DNA of 64,000 bases from Gaetbulibacter_B jejuensis (GCF_039524015.1 NZ_BAAAGF010000005.1:62001-126000); one strand, 5' to 3'. Positions 51,085 through 60,511 are shown, counted from the first letter of the stretch. Program-made: numbers and translations. The notes: generated from the letters alone by a model not told the origin.

Positions 51085-52632
51085 TCAGGCGTATTGTTCT
51101 AAATATTTCTCTTTAATAATCTGTGCTACAGGCTTGTTTTCAATCTTACTTTCTAACCAAGAAATAATATCAAGATACAAAAATGCACGACGCTCATAAG
51201 GATGATTTTCGTATTGCTTAAGCTGTTTATGAAACTTAACAAATGCTTTTTTAATATCATGCGGAAAAATATCTTGAAGCCCTCGAATAAACCTAATCAT
51301 TTCTTTTTGAACCTCGTTTAAATCATTAATCTTCAAAAGATATTTATAAGTATCTCTTAATAAACGCTCCAAATGATAATCTAAACCTTCTTCATAATGC
51401 GCCACAACGTTTAAAACACGTGAGAAACACTGTAAATCCTCACGCATAGAAAGCGATTTATTAGAAATTATCTTATTTAAATAATGAATACATTCTCGAT
51501 TATTTCCTGCCCCAAAATGCATACTCGCAAACTTGTAATAGAAAATCATGGTATGGTGTTCATCTATTCTATCTTGATATTTTGGTAGTGCTTTTTCAAT
51601 TTTAGGAATTAACTGCAAGCCTTCGTGAAAACTACCATCTACAAAATAGTAATTCACACTATTTACATTGTAATACAAGAATGATAAGGCTTCTACATTT
51701 TCATCTTTATTAAATGATGGTGTATTGATAATGTCTTCAAATTTATCGAGGTATTCTTTAAATTTATCTTTGTTTTTTATGTAAAAAAGTGACTCCAACA
51801 AATAGTTATTTCCTTTTATAAAAAACACAGGATTTAGGTGAATCATTTCTGGATTTTGTTCAAAAAGAGACACCCATTTTAAAGCAAATTTATAGCAGTT
51901 TAAAAAATCTTGCATTAAAAAACTATACCACAAATAGGCTTTATACAACCATAGTTTTTCTCTAAAACCTAACTGTGAAATGTCATATTTAGGTAATCTG
52001 GCGTTAAAATAATCTTGTATTTCTTTAGCATCATCTTGGTTTTTGGCGTAACCAAATTTTAGGAAAAGTCCGTATAACTGCAAAGATAAATTTGAGAGTT
52101 TACTGGCAATCACATTGGCTTGACTCAACTCTTTGGCTTGTATTGTAAGTTCATCTGCACGACCACTTATACTACGTGTAATATACTGTGATTCAATAAC
52201 CTTTTCCAGCTCTACAATTTCATAAGCTAGATTTTTCTCTTCATGCTGTATCGCAACATCTTTAGCTTTATCTAGAATTTTCAATGCCTGCTTGTACAAA
52301 CCTTTATGATACAAAATAGACGCAAAATCCAGCTGTTCTCTTATTTGAGAACGTGTGTTTTGGTGCGATGGACTCAAACGCAAACTAATTAAAATTTGCT
52401 TGTACAAATGCGCTTTTACATTAGCTAATTGCTGCTTTTTAATATTGGCATTTTTTAAAATAGCAACCTCATCATACGATGACAACTTATCCATAACATT
52501 AAACAAATTCAAAAATTTTGAATCATCATTCACACCCAATCTGCCAACATACAATTTAAATTGGCGTTTTTCAGATTTGGTCATGGATTTTACCAACGAA
52601 AACAAATTATCTTTTTGGTCTTTAGTCATCAA
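51085..52632 (-). CDS. TPR-like helical protein of unknown function
   Basis: A 515-residue protein with no signal peptide or membrane segment. It is almost wholly alpha-helical, with tetratricopeptide-like hairpins (FASILYHKGLYKQALKILDK, LWLYKAYLWYSFLMQDFLNC, YYKFASMHFGAGNNRECIHY). No catalytic motif is visible. The N-terminus (KDQKDNLFSLVKSMTKSEKR) is charged. Such proteins mediate protein contacts. I do not recognise a named family. It is monocistronic and divergent from leuA, with about 140 bp between the starts. Confidence 0.6.
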   Translation of the reverse strand: MMTKDQKDNLFSLVKSMTKSEKRQFKLYVGRLGVNDDSKFLNLFNVMDKLSSYDEVAILKNANIKKQQLANVKAHLYKQILISLRLSPSHQNTRSQIREQLDFASILYHKGLYKQALKILDKAKDVAIQHEEKNLAYEIVELEKVIESQYITRSISGRADELTIQAKELSQANVIASKLSNLSLQLYGLFLKFGYAKNQDDAKEIQDYFNARLPKYDISQLGFREKLWLYKAYLWYSFLMQDFLNCYKFALKWVSLFEQNPEMIHLNPVFFIKGNNYLLESLFYIKNKDKFKEYLDKFEDIINTPSFNKDENVEALSFLYYNVNSVNYYFVDGSFHEGLQLIPKIEKALPKYQDRIDEHHTMIFYYKFASMHFGAGNNRECIHYLNKIISNKSLSMREDLQCFSRVLNVVAHYEEGLDYHLERLLRDTYKYLLKINDLNEVQKEMIRFIRGLQDIFPHDIKKAFVKFHKQLKQYENHPYERRAFLYLDIISWLESKIENKPVAQIIKEKYLEQYA

Positions 52633-52774
52633 ACAAAATAAATATTAACTAATTGAAATACAGTGTTGTAAATTAAAATAATGCGTTTGAACATCGTAAA
52701 CAAAGTTGCGAGTTTATACGCTATCATAAATCCAAAGTATAAATTCGTAAGACAATACAAAAATTTATTTTTTA

Positions 52775-53950
52775 ATGTCTAAAGATAAAGTACAAATTTT
52801 CGATACAACACTTCGCGATGGTGAGCAAGTACCAGGTTGTAAATTAAACACAAGTCAAAAACTGGTTATTGCTGAACGATTAGACATGTTGGGTGTTGAT
52901 ATTATTGAAGCAGGTTTTCCTGTGTCTAGCCCTGGAGATTTTGAAGCTGTTGCTGCCATAGGAAGAATTGTAAAAAACGCTACCGTTTGCGGATTAACAC
53001 GTGCTGTTGAAAATGATATTAAGGTCGCTGCCGAAGCTTTAAAAACAGCTGTTAGACCAAGAATACATACAGGAATAGGCACATCAGACTCACATATAAA
53101 ATTCAAATTTAACTCTACGCGCGAAAAAGTTTTAGAACGCGCTTATAATGCTGTAAAATATGCCAAATCGTTTGTAGAAGATGTAGAGTTTTATGCAGAA
53201 GATGCTGGACGAACTGATAACGAATTCCTTGCTAAAGTTTGTGAAGTTGCCATTAGTGCTGGAGCAACGGTTTTAAATATTCCTGATACTACAGGCTACT
53301 GCTTACCTAGTGAGTATGGTGCCAAAATAAAATATTTAAAAGAACATGTAAAAGGCATAGACAAAGCTATTTTATCTTGTCATTGCCATAACGATTTAGG
53401 ATTAGCCACAGCAAATTCTATAGAAGGTGTTATTAATGGTGCTCGCCAAATAGAATGCACTATTAATGGTGTTGGCGAACGTGCTGGTAACACAGCTCTT
53501 GAAGAAGTCGTCATGATTTTAAAACAACACCCTTATTTAAATTTAGACACAAGTATTGTAACACAAGAACTTTATGGCATTAGCCAATTAGTACAAGAAC
53601 AAATGGGTGTTTACTCTCAACCTAACAAAGCTATTGTTGGTAGTAACGCTTTTGCTCACAGCTCTGGAATTCATCAAGATGGCGTTATTAAAAACCGTGA
53701 AACTTACGAAATTATAGACCCAAAAGATGTTGGTGTTACCGAGTCTGCCATTGTACTTACAGCTAGAAGTGGTCGAGCTGCTTTAGCGTATCGCGCAAAA
53801 AATATTGGTTACGAACTAACCAAATTACAGCTTGATGATATTTATCAAAACTTCTTGGTTTTTGCAGATAAGAAAAAAGAAGTCAATGATAGCGATATTC
53901 ATCAAATTATTGAAACAAGCAACGTGTATCAACAAATCATTTCGGCTTAA
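52775..53950 (+). CDS. leuA: 2-isopropylmalate synthase, short form
   Basis: A 391-residue enzyme that condenses 2-oxoisovalerate and acetyl-CoA, the first step to leucine. The barrel motifs are DTTLRDGEQVPGCKLNTSQK, CHCHNDLGLATANSIEG and GERAGNTALEEVVMILKQ. The C-terminal allosteric domain of standard LeuA (about 130 residues beyond) is missing. leuC, leuD and leuB follow on the same strand, which supports the leucine assignment over homocitrate synthase. The ATG at 52775 gives the expected start, MSKDKVQIF. Confidence 0.92.
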   Translation: MSKDKVQIFDTTLRDGEQVPGCKLNTSQKLVIAERLDMLGVDIIEAGFPVSSPGDFEAVAAIGRIVKNATVCGLTRAVENDIKVAAEALKTAVRPRIHTGIGTSDSHIKFKFNSTREKVLERAYNAVKYAKSFVEDVEFYAEDAGRTDNEFLAKVCEVAISAGATVLNIPDTTGYCLPSEYGAKIKYLKEHVKGIDKAILSCHCHNDLGLATANSIEGVINGARQIECTINGVGERAGNTALEEVVMILKQHPYLNLDTSIVTQELYGISQLVQEQMGVYSQPNKAIVGSNAFAHSSGIHQDGVIKNRETYEIIDPKDVGVTESAIVLTARSGRAALAYRAKNIGYELTKLQLDDIYQNFLVFADKKKEVNDSDIHQIIETSNVYQQIISA

Positions 53951-53963
53951 TTAAAAAAGAGTA

Positions 53964-53975
53964 CCGCTTTCGCGG
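53964..53975. repeat. Short GC-rich hairpin between leuA and leuC
   Basis: CCGC-TTTC-GCGG is a perfect 4-bp stem in an AT-rich 34-bp gap. It may be a remnant of a dispersed repeat. Confidence 0.3.
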
Positions 53976-53984
53976 AAAACAACT

Positions 53985-55385
53985 ATGGGAAAAACATTAT
54001 TCGATAAAGTTTGGGATACACATGTGGTCGATTCTATTGAAAACGGCCCTCAAATTTTATATATAGACAAACATTTAATTCATGAAGTTACGAGTCCTCA
54101 AGCATTTAATGAGCTTGAAGAACGTAACATTCCTATTTTTAGACCAAATCAAATTGTAGCAACTGCAGATCACAATACACCAACACAAAACCAACATTTA
54201 CCAGTAAGAGACGAATTATCCAGAAACCAATTAAAACAATTGGCTGAAAACTGCGATAAAAACAACATTACACTTTACGGTCTTGGTCATAAATACAACG
54301 GTATTGTTCACGTTATGGCTCCAGAACTTGGTATTACGCAACCTGGAATGACTATGGTTTGTGGCGATAGTCACACCTCAACGCATGGTGCTTTTGGAAC
54401 CATTGCCTTTGGTATTGGCACAAGTCAAGTTGCACAAGTTTTTGCTAGTCAATGTTTGCTTTTAACAAAACCTAAAAGCTTACGTGTTTCTGTAAACGGA
54501 ACCCTAAAACCTGGTGTATTACCAAAGGATGTTATTTTATATATCATTTCAAAAATTGGTACAAATGCAGGTACTGGTTATTTCTGTGAATATGCTGGTG
54601 ATGTTTTTGAAAACATGAGTATGGAAGGCAGAATGACTGTATGCAATATGAGTATTGAAATGGGAGCTCGTGGTGGCATGATTGCACCAGACGAAACTAC
54701 TTTTGCCTATGTAAAAGGGAAAGAATTTGCGCCTCAAGGAGAAGCCTTTGAGAAAGCTGTTGCTTACTGGAAAACACTTCCTACTGATACCGATGCTACT
54801 TTTGATAAAGAATATACGTTTGATGCTGAAGACATCGAACCTATGGTTACTTATGGTACCAACCCTGGAATGGGTATAAAAATAAATGCCAAAATCCCAG
54901 ATTTAAGCGATGCTTCTTTTGAAAAGTCTCTAGAGTACATGGACTTTAAAAAAGGAGAACTTATGCTAAACAAACCTATTAACTACGTGTTTATAGGAAG
55001 TTGCACCAACTCCCGAATTGAAGATTTTAGAGTTGCTGCCAACTATATAAAAGGTAAGCAAAAAGCACCAAATGTAACTGCTTGGTTAGTTCCAGGAAGT
55101 AAGCAAGTAGAATCTCAAATAGAAGAAGAAGGCTTAAAAACAGTATTTGAAGCTGCTGGTTTTGAATTAAGACAACCTGGTTGCAGTGCGTGTTTAGCTA
55201 TGAACGATGATAAAATTCCTGAAGGCGAATACTGTGTTTCAACATCAAATAGAAATTTTGAAGGTAGACAAGGACAAGGCGCAAGGACTATTTTAGCAAG
55301 TCCACTAGTTGCCGCTGCAACTGCTGTAGAAGGAAAAATTGTTGATGTCACTAAAGCGTTAAGCCTAGAAGAAGAATTGATTTAA
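53985..55385 (+). CDS. leuC: 3-isopropylmalate dehydratase, large subunit
   Basis: A 466-residue aconitase-family protein that isomerises 2- to 3-isopropylmalate together with LeuD. The 4Fe-4S ligands are the Cys in FIGSCTNSRIEDF and the two Cys in PGCSACLAMN. MVCGDSHTSTHGAFGTIAFG and GRQGQGARTILASPLVAAA are family signatures. It lies 34 bp after leuA and 2 bp before leuD. The length is normal for the bacterial LeuC type. Confidence 0.96.
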   Translation: MGKTLFDKVWDTHVVDSIENGPQILYIDKHLIHEVTSPQAFNELEERNIPIFRPNQIVATADHNTPTQNQHLPVRDELSRNQLKQLAENCDKNNITLYGLGHKYNGIVHVMAPELGITQPGMTMVCGDSHTSTHGAFGTIAFGIGTSQVAQVFASQCLLLTKPKSLRVSVNGTLKPGVLPKDVILYIISKIGTNAGTGYFCEYAGDVFENMSMEGRMTVCNMSIEMGARGGMIAPDETTFAYVKGKEFAPQGEAFEKAVAYWKTLPTDTDATFDKEYTFDAEDIEPMVTYGTNPGMGIKINAKIPDLSDASFEKSLEYMDFKKGELMLNKPINYVFIGSCTNSRIEDFRVAANYIKGKQKAPNVTAWLVPGSKQVESQIEEEGLKTVFEAAGFELRQPGCSACLAMNDDKIPEGEYCVSTSNRNFEGRQGQGARTILASPLVAAATAVEGKIVDVTKALSLEEELI

Positions 55386-55387
55386 AC

Positions 55388-55972
55388 ATGGAAAAATTTA
55401 CAACTTTACATAGTACTGCCATTCCGTTGGAAATTGAGAATATTGACACCGATCAAATTATTCCAGCGCGTTTTTTAAAGGCAACCGACAAACAAGGTTT
55501 TGGCGATAATGCATTTAGAGATTGGCGTTTTGATAAACAAGGAAACATTAACGAAGCCTTTGCTTTAAACAACCCAAAATATCATGGTAGCATATTGGTT
55601 GCTGGAGATAATTTTGGTTGCGGCTCTAGTCGTGAGCATGCTGCTTGGGCGCTTGCTGGTTATGGCTTTAAAGTGATTGTTTCTAGTTTTTTTGCCGATA
55701 TTTTTAAAGGCAATGCTTTAAACAATGGTTTGTTGCCATTACAAGTTTCTGAAGGGTTTTTAAAAGATTTGTTTGAGGTTATTAAAACCAATCCTGAAAC
55801 AGTATTAACCGTGAATTTAGAAGCGCAAACCTTAACTGTTGATGGTACAAATTTGCAAACCGATTTTGACATTGATCCTTACAAGAAAACTTGTATGATT
55901 AATGGCTATGATGATATTGATTATCTATTAAGTAAAAAAGAACAAATAGAAGCTTTTGAGCTATCGCGTTAG
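55388..55972 (+). CDS. leuD: 3-isopropylmalate dehydratase, small subunit
   Basis: A 194-residue swivel domain that completes the LeuCD active site. Signatures are IDTDQIIPARFLK and GDNFGCGSSREHAAWAL. It starts 2 bp after leuC. The 3' region before leuB holds a repeat-like sequence. Confidence 0.96.
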   Translation: MEKFTTLHSTAIPLEIENIDTDQIIPARFLKATDKQGFGDNAFRDWRFDKQGNINEAFALNNPKYHGSILVAGDNFGCGSSREHAAWALAGYGFKVIVSSFFADIFKGNALNNGLLPLQVSEGFLKDLFEVIKTNPETVLTVNLEAQTLTVDGTNLQTDFDIDPYKKTCMINGYDDIDYLLSKKEQIEAFELSR

Positions 55973-56113
55973 CGATTGAGGCATTTGTTGAAGCTCTCCA
56001 GATGGTTACAATCTGGAAGCGACTGCCGAAAGCGCGACCCTTGTGGTAACGCCCAAAAAAGCAACAAAATAATAACTAAATAAAGAGAGCAGTGTGATTT
56101 GCTTTCGAAGGAA
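55973..56113. repeat. Structured repeat-like sequence in the leu operon
   Basis: The gap between leuD and leuB holds a perfect hairpin TCCAGAT-GGTTACA-ATCTGGA (55997-56017). It is followed by a GC-richer stretch (CGACTGCCGAAAGCGCGACC, 56021-56040) unlike the surrounding AT-rich DNA. The sequence has no coding potential and looks like a dispersed non-coding repeat. No second copy is in the window. Confidence 0.4.
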
Positions 56114-56119
56114 ATGACT

Positions 56120-57238
56120 ATGAAATTAAATATTGCAGTTTTATCAGGAGATGGTATTGGTCCAGAAGTTACAAAAGAAGCCATCAAGACATTGAAAGCG
56201 ATAGCTCAAGAGTTTGACCATACGTTTAATTTTAAATCGGCTTCAGTTGGCGCTATTGCTATTGATGAAACTGGAGAACCGCTTCCTGATGCTACGCTAG
56301 ATTTGTGCAAACACAGCGATGCTGTATTGTTTGGTGCCATTGGCGACCCAAAATATGATAATAATCCTAATGCAAAAGTGCGTCCGGAACAGGGATTACT
56401 TAAGCTACGTAAAGAGCTTGGTTTGTATGCAAACATTAGACCTGTTAAGGCTTACGATATGCTTTTAAGTCAGTCGCCATTGAAGGAAGAAAACATTAAA
56501 GGCACTGACATTAGTATTTATCGTGAATTGACTGGTGGTATTTATTTTGGCGAAAAACAATTAAGTGAAGATGGTAATATCGCTTCAGATTTGTGTGAAT
56601 ATTCTCGTGAAGAAATTGAGCGTATTACGCATTTAGCTTTTAAAGCTGCACAAACAAGACAAAAAAAGGTAACACTTGTTGATAAAGCCAATGTATTGGA
56701 AACGTCTCGTTTATGGCGCAATGTTGTAAAACAAGTTGCTGAAGACTATCCTGATGTAGCATTAGAGTTTTTATTTGTAGATAACGCTGCGATGCAATTG
56801 ATATTAAACCCAAAACAGTTTGATGTTATTTTAACCGAAAATATGTTTGGTGATATTATTAGTGATGAAGCCAGTGTTATTGGTGGTAGCATTGGATTAT
56901 TAGCTTCGGCATCGGTTGGTGATAAACACGCGATGTTTGAACCTATTCATGGATCGTATCCGCAAGCTACAGGAAAAGGTATTGCAAACCCTATAGCCTC
57001 TATTTTATCGGCTGCTATGTTACTTGATCATTTTGAGTTACATGAAGAAGCTGAAATGGTTAGAGAAGCTGTTGAAAAATCGTTACAACTAGAAATCACA
57101 ACACCTGATTTAAACAGTAAAAACAATACTATAACAACAAGTAAAGTTGGAGACTTTATTGAAGACTTTATTAATAACCCTAAAGATAGTAACCTAAATT
57201 TCGCGAACATTCATTTGGGTCAATCTACTATTATTTAG
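56120..57238 (+). CDS. leuB: 3-isopropylmalate dehydrogenase
   Basis: About 372 residues from the ATG at 56120 (MKLNIAVLSGDGIGPEVTKE). The frame is open further upstream to a TTG at 56099, which is less likely. The enzyme oxidises 3-isopropylmalate with NAD+. VRPEQGLLKLRKELGLYANI, VDKANVLETSRLWRNVVKQV and the signature NMFGDIISDEASVIGGSIGL are visible. Last gene of leuACDB, ending in a strong terminator shared with argH. Confidence 0.95.
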   Translation: MKLNIAVLSGDGIGPEVTKEAIKTLKAIAQEFDHTFNFKSASVGAIAIDETGEPLPDATLDLCKHSDAVLFGAIGDPKYDNNPNAKVRPEQGLLKLRKELGLYANIRPVKAYDMLLSQSPLKEENIKGTDISIYRELTGGIYFGEKQLSEDGNIASDLCEYSREEIERITHLAFKAAQTRQKKVTLVDKANVLETSRLWRNVVKQVAEDYPDVALEFLFVDNAAMQLILNPKQFDVILTENMFGDIISDEASVIGGSIGLLASASVGDKHAMFEPIHGSYPQATGKGIANPIASILSAAMLLDHFELHEEAEMVREAVEKSLQLEITTPDLNSKNNTITTSKVGDFIEDFINNPKDSNLNFANIHLGQSTII

Positions 57239-57266
57239 AGTGATTAATTATTTTGATTAAAATCAG

Positions 57267-57296
57267 AAAAGCACCTCCAAAGAGGTGCTTTTTTTA
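57267..57296. terminator. Bidirectional rho-independent terminator between leuB and argH
   Basis: AAAAGCACCTC (57267-57277) pairs perfectly with GAGGTGCTTTT (57282-57292) around CAAA. T-runs follow on the plus strand and A-residues precede it, so it can stop both convergent transcripts. Its right edge overlaps the argH stop codon. Confidence 0.9.
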
Positions 57297-58568
57297 TTCA
57301 GGAAATTTATTTTTTATCTCTTCCAAACATAAATTACCAATACTTCCAATGTGTGTATGCTCTTTTGAGGTGTCAGGCTTGTAGGTTCCGTTCTGTACGT
57401 CGCCACCAATTTTTTGATAAGCTTCTCTAAAACTCATACCGTTTTCAACTAGTGTATTGATGTTGTCAACCGTAAATAAATATTGATATTTCCCGTCGTT
57501 TAAGTCAATAGATTTTACGTCTATTTGTTTTATAGAATAGTTGAAAATCTCTAAAATATCTTGTATATCCATAATGGCTGAAATCATATTTTCTTTTAAT
57601 AATTGGTAATCTCTGTGATAACCACTTGGTAGATTATTAGTAATCAAAACCATTTCATGATGTAATGCTTGAATTTTATTACTTTTTCCTCTAATCAATT
57701 CGAAAACATCAGGATTTTTTTTGTGAGGCATTATACTACTTCCAGTAGTTAACTCATCTGGAAAACTTATAAAGCCAAAATTCTGACTCATATACAGGCA
57801 AATATCCATCGCAAAACGCGCCAATGTATTGGCTAAACTACCTAAGGCTAATGCAATTGTACGTTCGCTTTTTCCACGACTCATTTGTGCAGCAACAACG
57901 TTATATTTTAAAGTTGAAAACTCTAAAAGCTGTGTAGTTAATTGTCTGTCAATTGCAAATGAACTTCCGTAACCAGCTGCAGAACCTAGCGGATTTTGAT
58001 CAACGGTTTTTAACGCTGCATCTAATACATATACATCGTCAATTAAGACTTCTGCGTAGGCTGAAAACCATAACCCAAAAGATGATGGCATCGCAACTTG
58101 TAAATGCGTGTAACCTGGTAATAGTGTTTTTTTATATGTTTCAGATAACTCTAAAAGCGTTTCAAAAAAGTCTTTTGTTTTCGATTTTATATTGATTAAT
58201 TCGGCTTTGTAAAATAGTTGTAATGCTACCAAAACTTGATCGTTTCTAGATCGTGCTGTATGGATTTTTTTACCAACATCACCATAGGTTTTAGTGAGTT
58301 CAAATTCAATTTTTGAATGTACATCTTCAAACTGATTGTCTATGGTAAATGTTCCGTTTTCAATTTGTGATGCTAAATCTTGAAGTCCTTTTTCTAATTG
58401 TTGTAATTCTTCAGTTGTTAAAACACCTATGGATTGTAACATTTTAGCGTGCGCTAATGAGGCTTGCACGTCGTATTTTGCAATATGTAAATCGATTTCT
58501 CGATCGTTACCAACCGTAAATTGTTCTATTTTTTTGTCTATGCTAATTCCTTTATCCCAGAGTTTCAT
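57294..58568 (-). CDS. argH: Argininosuccinate lyase
   Basis: A 424-residue member of the fumarase/aspartase superfamily that splits argininosuccinate to arginine and fumarate. The signature loop is TTGSSIMPHKKNPDVFELIR. KIHTARSRNDQVLVALQLFY and TPGYTHLQ-like LLPGYTHLQVAMPSSFGLW match family sites. Last gene of the arg operon, separated from argE by 108 bp of palindromic repeats. argG is not in the window. Confidence 0.95.
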   Translation of the reverse strand: MKLWDKGISIDKKIEQFTVGNDREIDLHIAKYDVQASLAHAKMLQSIGVLTTEELQQLEKGLQDLASQIENGTFTIDNQFEDVHSKIEFELTKTYGDVGKKIHTARSRNDQVLVALQLFYKAELINIKSKTKDFFETLLELSETYKKTLLPGYTHLQVAMPSSFGLWFSAYAEVLIDDVYVLDAALKTVDQNPLGSAAGYGSSFAIDRQLTTQLLEFSTLKYNVVAAQMSRGKSERTIALALGSLANTLARFAMDICLYMSQNFGFISFPDELTTGSSIMPHKKNPDVFELIRGKSNKIQALHHEMVLITNNLPSGYHRDYQLLKENMISAIMDIQDILEIFNYSIKQIDVKSIDLNDGKYQYLFTVDNINTLVENGMSFREAYQKIGGDVQNGTYKPDTSKEHTHIGSIGNLCLEEIKNKFPE

Positions 58569-58575
58569 AATTTAT

Positions 58576-58595
58576 TCCTGCGAAAGCAGGAATCT
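58576..58595. repeat. Perfect hairpin repeat between argH and argE
   Basis: ATTCCTGC-GAAA-GCAGGAAT is a perfect 8-bp stem with a GAAA tetraloop. It is a common kind of short dispersed palindrome in flavobacterial genomes, as far as I recall. Confidence 0.5.
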
Positions 58596-58620
58596 CTGCT
58601 TTCTTTTTAATTAAACTTTT

Positions 58621-58675
58621 GTCTCCTCGAGCGTAGTCGAGAGGTTAATCAGGTCTCGACTGCGCTCGACCAGAC
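58621..58675. repeat. Imperfect inverted repeat built from TCGAGCGCAGTCGA units
   Basis: The 22-base arms GTCTCCTCGAGCGTAGTCGA (58621-58640, then GA) and TCTCGACTGCGCTCGACCAG (58654-58673, then AC) are inverted copies with 3 mismatches around an 11-base loop. Each arm is itself palindromic. The same core occurs twice in the metH genes. It lies between argE and argH in a transcribed spacer. Confidence 0.6.
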
Positions 58676-58676
58676 A

Positions 58677-59738
58677 TTATAATACTTTCTCTAACAATTC
58701 AATATAAATCTTAATGCCTTCTTCAATTTCATTGATATAAATAAACTCGTCTGCACTATGCGATCGCGTACTGTCACCAGGTCCTAATTTTAACGACGGA
58801 CAGCTCAACACCGCTTGATCTGATAAGGTTGGTGAACCGTAAGTGTTTCTTCCAATTTCAATACCAGCTTTTACCAAAGGATGGTCAATTGGAATAGACG
58901 ACGAATTTAACTTTGTACTTCGCGGAATAATACTATCACAAGGCGCTTCTTGTTGCAAAATATCCACAATCTCTTGATTAGAATATTTATCGTTCACACG
59001 AACATCTACCACCAAATCAACATTCGCTGGAACAGCGTTGTGTTGCTTACCTGCATTAATTTGCGTCACAGTCATTTTTACCTCGCCTAAAGCTTCTGAT
59101 GTCTTTTTAAACGTATAATTTTTGAACCATTCCAATACTGAAATCGTATTATAGATTGCATTATCATCGTTTGGATGTGCTGCATGACTTGGCGTGCCTT
59201 TTACTACAGCATCAAACACAACCAAACCTTTTTCGGCTACCGCTAAATGCATCAAGGTTGGTTCACCTACAATCGCAACATCTACTTTTGGAATAACACT
59301 TAACATGCTATTTAAACCATTGTCGCCACTGCTTTCTTCTTCCGCTGAAGCAACAATAACTAAATTGTATTTCAGATTTTTTTGCTCATAGAAATAAGCA
59401 AATGTTGCAAGCAAACTTACCAAACAACCACCAGCATCATTGCTGCCTAAACCATACAGTTTTCCATCTTCAACAATCGCTTTAAACGGATCTTTAGTAT
59501 AACCATTATTTGGTTTTACCGTATCGTGATGCGAGTTTAAAAGCAACGTTGGTTTGGTCTCATCAAAATGTTTATTGATTGCCCAAACGTTATTCATTGT
59601 GCGTTGATATGGTATGTTATGAAGCTGAAACCATTGCTCAATAAGTTGTGCAGTTTGATCTTCTTCAGATGAAAACGAAGGTGTTTCTATAAGTTGTTTT
59701 AGCAACGAAATGGCTTGTTCTGTTAACGTTGATATCAT
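58677..59738 (-). CDS. argE: M20 family acylornithine deacetylase
   Basis: A 353-residue M20 metallopeptidase that removes the acyl group (acetyl, or succinyl in some Bacteroidota) from ornithine or citrulline. The metal ligands are His and Asp in LLNSHHDTVKPNN, Asp in GSNDAGGCLVSLL, Glu in ASAEEESSGDNGL and His near the C-terminus in TRSHSADEFI. It overlaps argB by 4 bp. DapE (succinyl-diaminopimelate) is the alternative, but the operon makes ArgE far more likely. With a transcarbamylase acting on acylornithine, the substrate may be acylcitrulline. Confidence 0.88.
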   Translation of the reverse strand: MISTLTEQAISLLKQLIETPSFSSEEDQTAQLIEQWFQLHNIPYQRTMNNVWAINKHFDETKPTLLLNSHHDTVKPNNGYTKDPFKAIVEDGKLYGLGSNDAGGCLVSLLATFAYFYEQKNLKYNLVIVASAEEESSGDNGLNSMLSVIPKVDVAIVGEPTLMHLAVAEKGLVVFDAVVKGTPSHAAHPNDDNAIYNTISVLEWFKNYTFKKTSEALGEVKMTVTQINAGKQHNAVPANVDLVVDVRVNDKYSNQEIVDILQQEAPCDSIIPRSTKLNSSSIPIDHPLVKAGIEIGRNTYGSPTLSDQAVLSCPSLKLGPGDSTRSHSADEFIYINEIEEGIKIYIELLEKVL

Positions 59739-60511
59739 TTTAAAATGGTTGTGTAGGTTGAATTTTTATCGAAAAGCATCTCTGGTTTTCCAATGCATAC
59801 TTTTTGTACATTATGATTGACAGCATGCATACAATTATTAATTTTTGGCAGCATACCTTCCGATATAATTTGATTGTCTATCAATTGCTGAACGCTTTTT
59901 GAAGTTATTGATTCTATCACTGAATGGTCGTCATTAATGTCTTTTAAAACACCGTTTTTTTCGAAACAGTAATACAATTCTGTTTTGAAAATTTGAGATA
60001 AACTAATAGCTAATTCTGATGCAATAGTATCTGCATTGGTGTTTAATAATTGTCCGTTTTTATCATGTGTAATGGCGCAAAACACTGGTGTTGCGTCATT
60101 TTCTAAAAGTAATTCTAAAGTTGTTGTATTCACTTGTTTTACATCTCCAACAAAACCGTAATCTATTGTTTTTACAGGTCTTTTGTCTGATACAATTGTG
60201 TTGCCATCTGCACCAGAAAACCCGATAGCATTACAGTTATTTGCTTGTAATTGTGCAACTATATTTTTATTGATTTTACCTGCGTAAACCATCGTAATAA
60301 TATCCAAAGTTTCAGCATCGGTAATACGTCTGCCATCAATCATTTTTACTTCTACTTGCATTTGATTCGCAAGTTTTGTTGCTAATTTTCCGCCACCATG
60401 AACTAATAATTTAGGTTCTTCAATCGTAGAAAAATCTTTTAAAAACGCTTGTAATACATCTTCGTTATCGATGATGTTTCCGCCTATTTTTATGACTTTT
60501 AGTGTTTTCAT
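59735..60511 (-). CDS. argB: N-acetylglutamate (acylglutamate) kinase
   Basis: A 258-residue amino-acid kinase that phosphorylates N-acylglutamate. VIKIGGNIIDNEDVLQAFL is the N-terminal Lys/Gly loop and LVHGGGKLATKLANQM is the nucleotide-binding Gly-rich motif. LLNTNADTIASELAISL is the later catalytic segment. The length fits the arginine-insensitive type. The 3' end overlaps argE, and the 5' end overlaps the transcarbamylase gene, by 4 bp each. Confidence 0.94.
   Translation of the reverse strand: MKTLKVIKIGGNIIDNEDVLQAFLKDFSTIEEPKLLVHGGGKLATKLANQMQVEVKMIDGRRITDAETLDIITMVYAGKINKNIVAQLQANNCNAIGFSGADGNTIVSDKRPVKTIDYGFVGDVKQVNTTTLELLLENDATPVFCAITHDKNGQLLNTNADTIASELAISLSQIFKTELYYCFEKNGVLKDINDDHSVIESITSKSVQQLIDNQIISEGMLPKINNCMHAVNHNVQKVCIGKPEMLFDKNSTYTTILK

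Noticed and set aside
52681..52782. A 33-codon ORF ahead of leuA as a leucine leader peptide.
   Set aside because: It has only three scattered Leu codons, overlaps the leuA start in another frame, and no terminator/antiterminator pair follows it.
56099..57238. TTG at 56099 as the leuB start.
   Set aside because: The ATG at 56120 directly precedes the conserved dehydrogenase N-terminus; the extra residues are not family-like.
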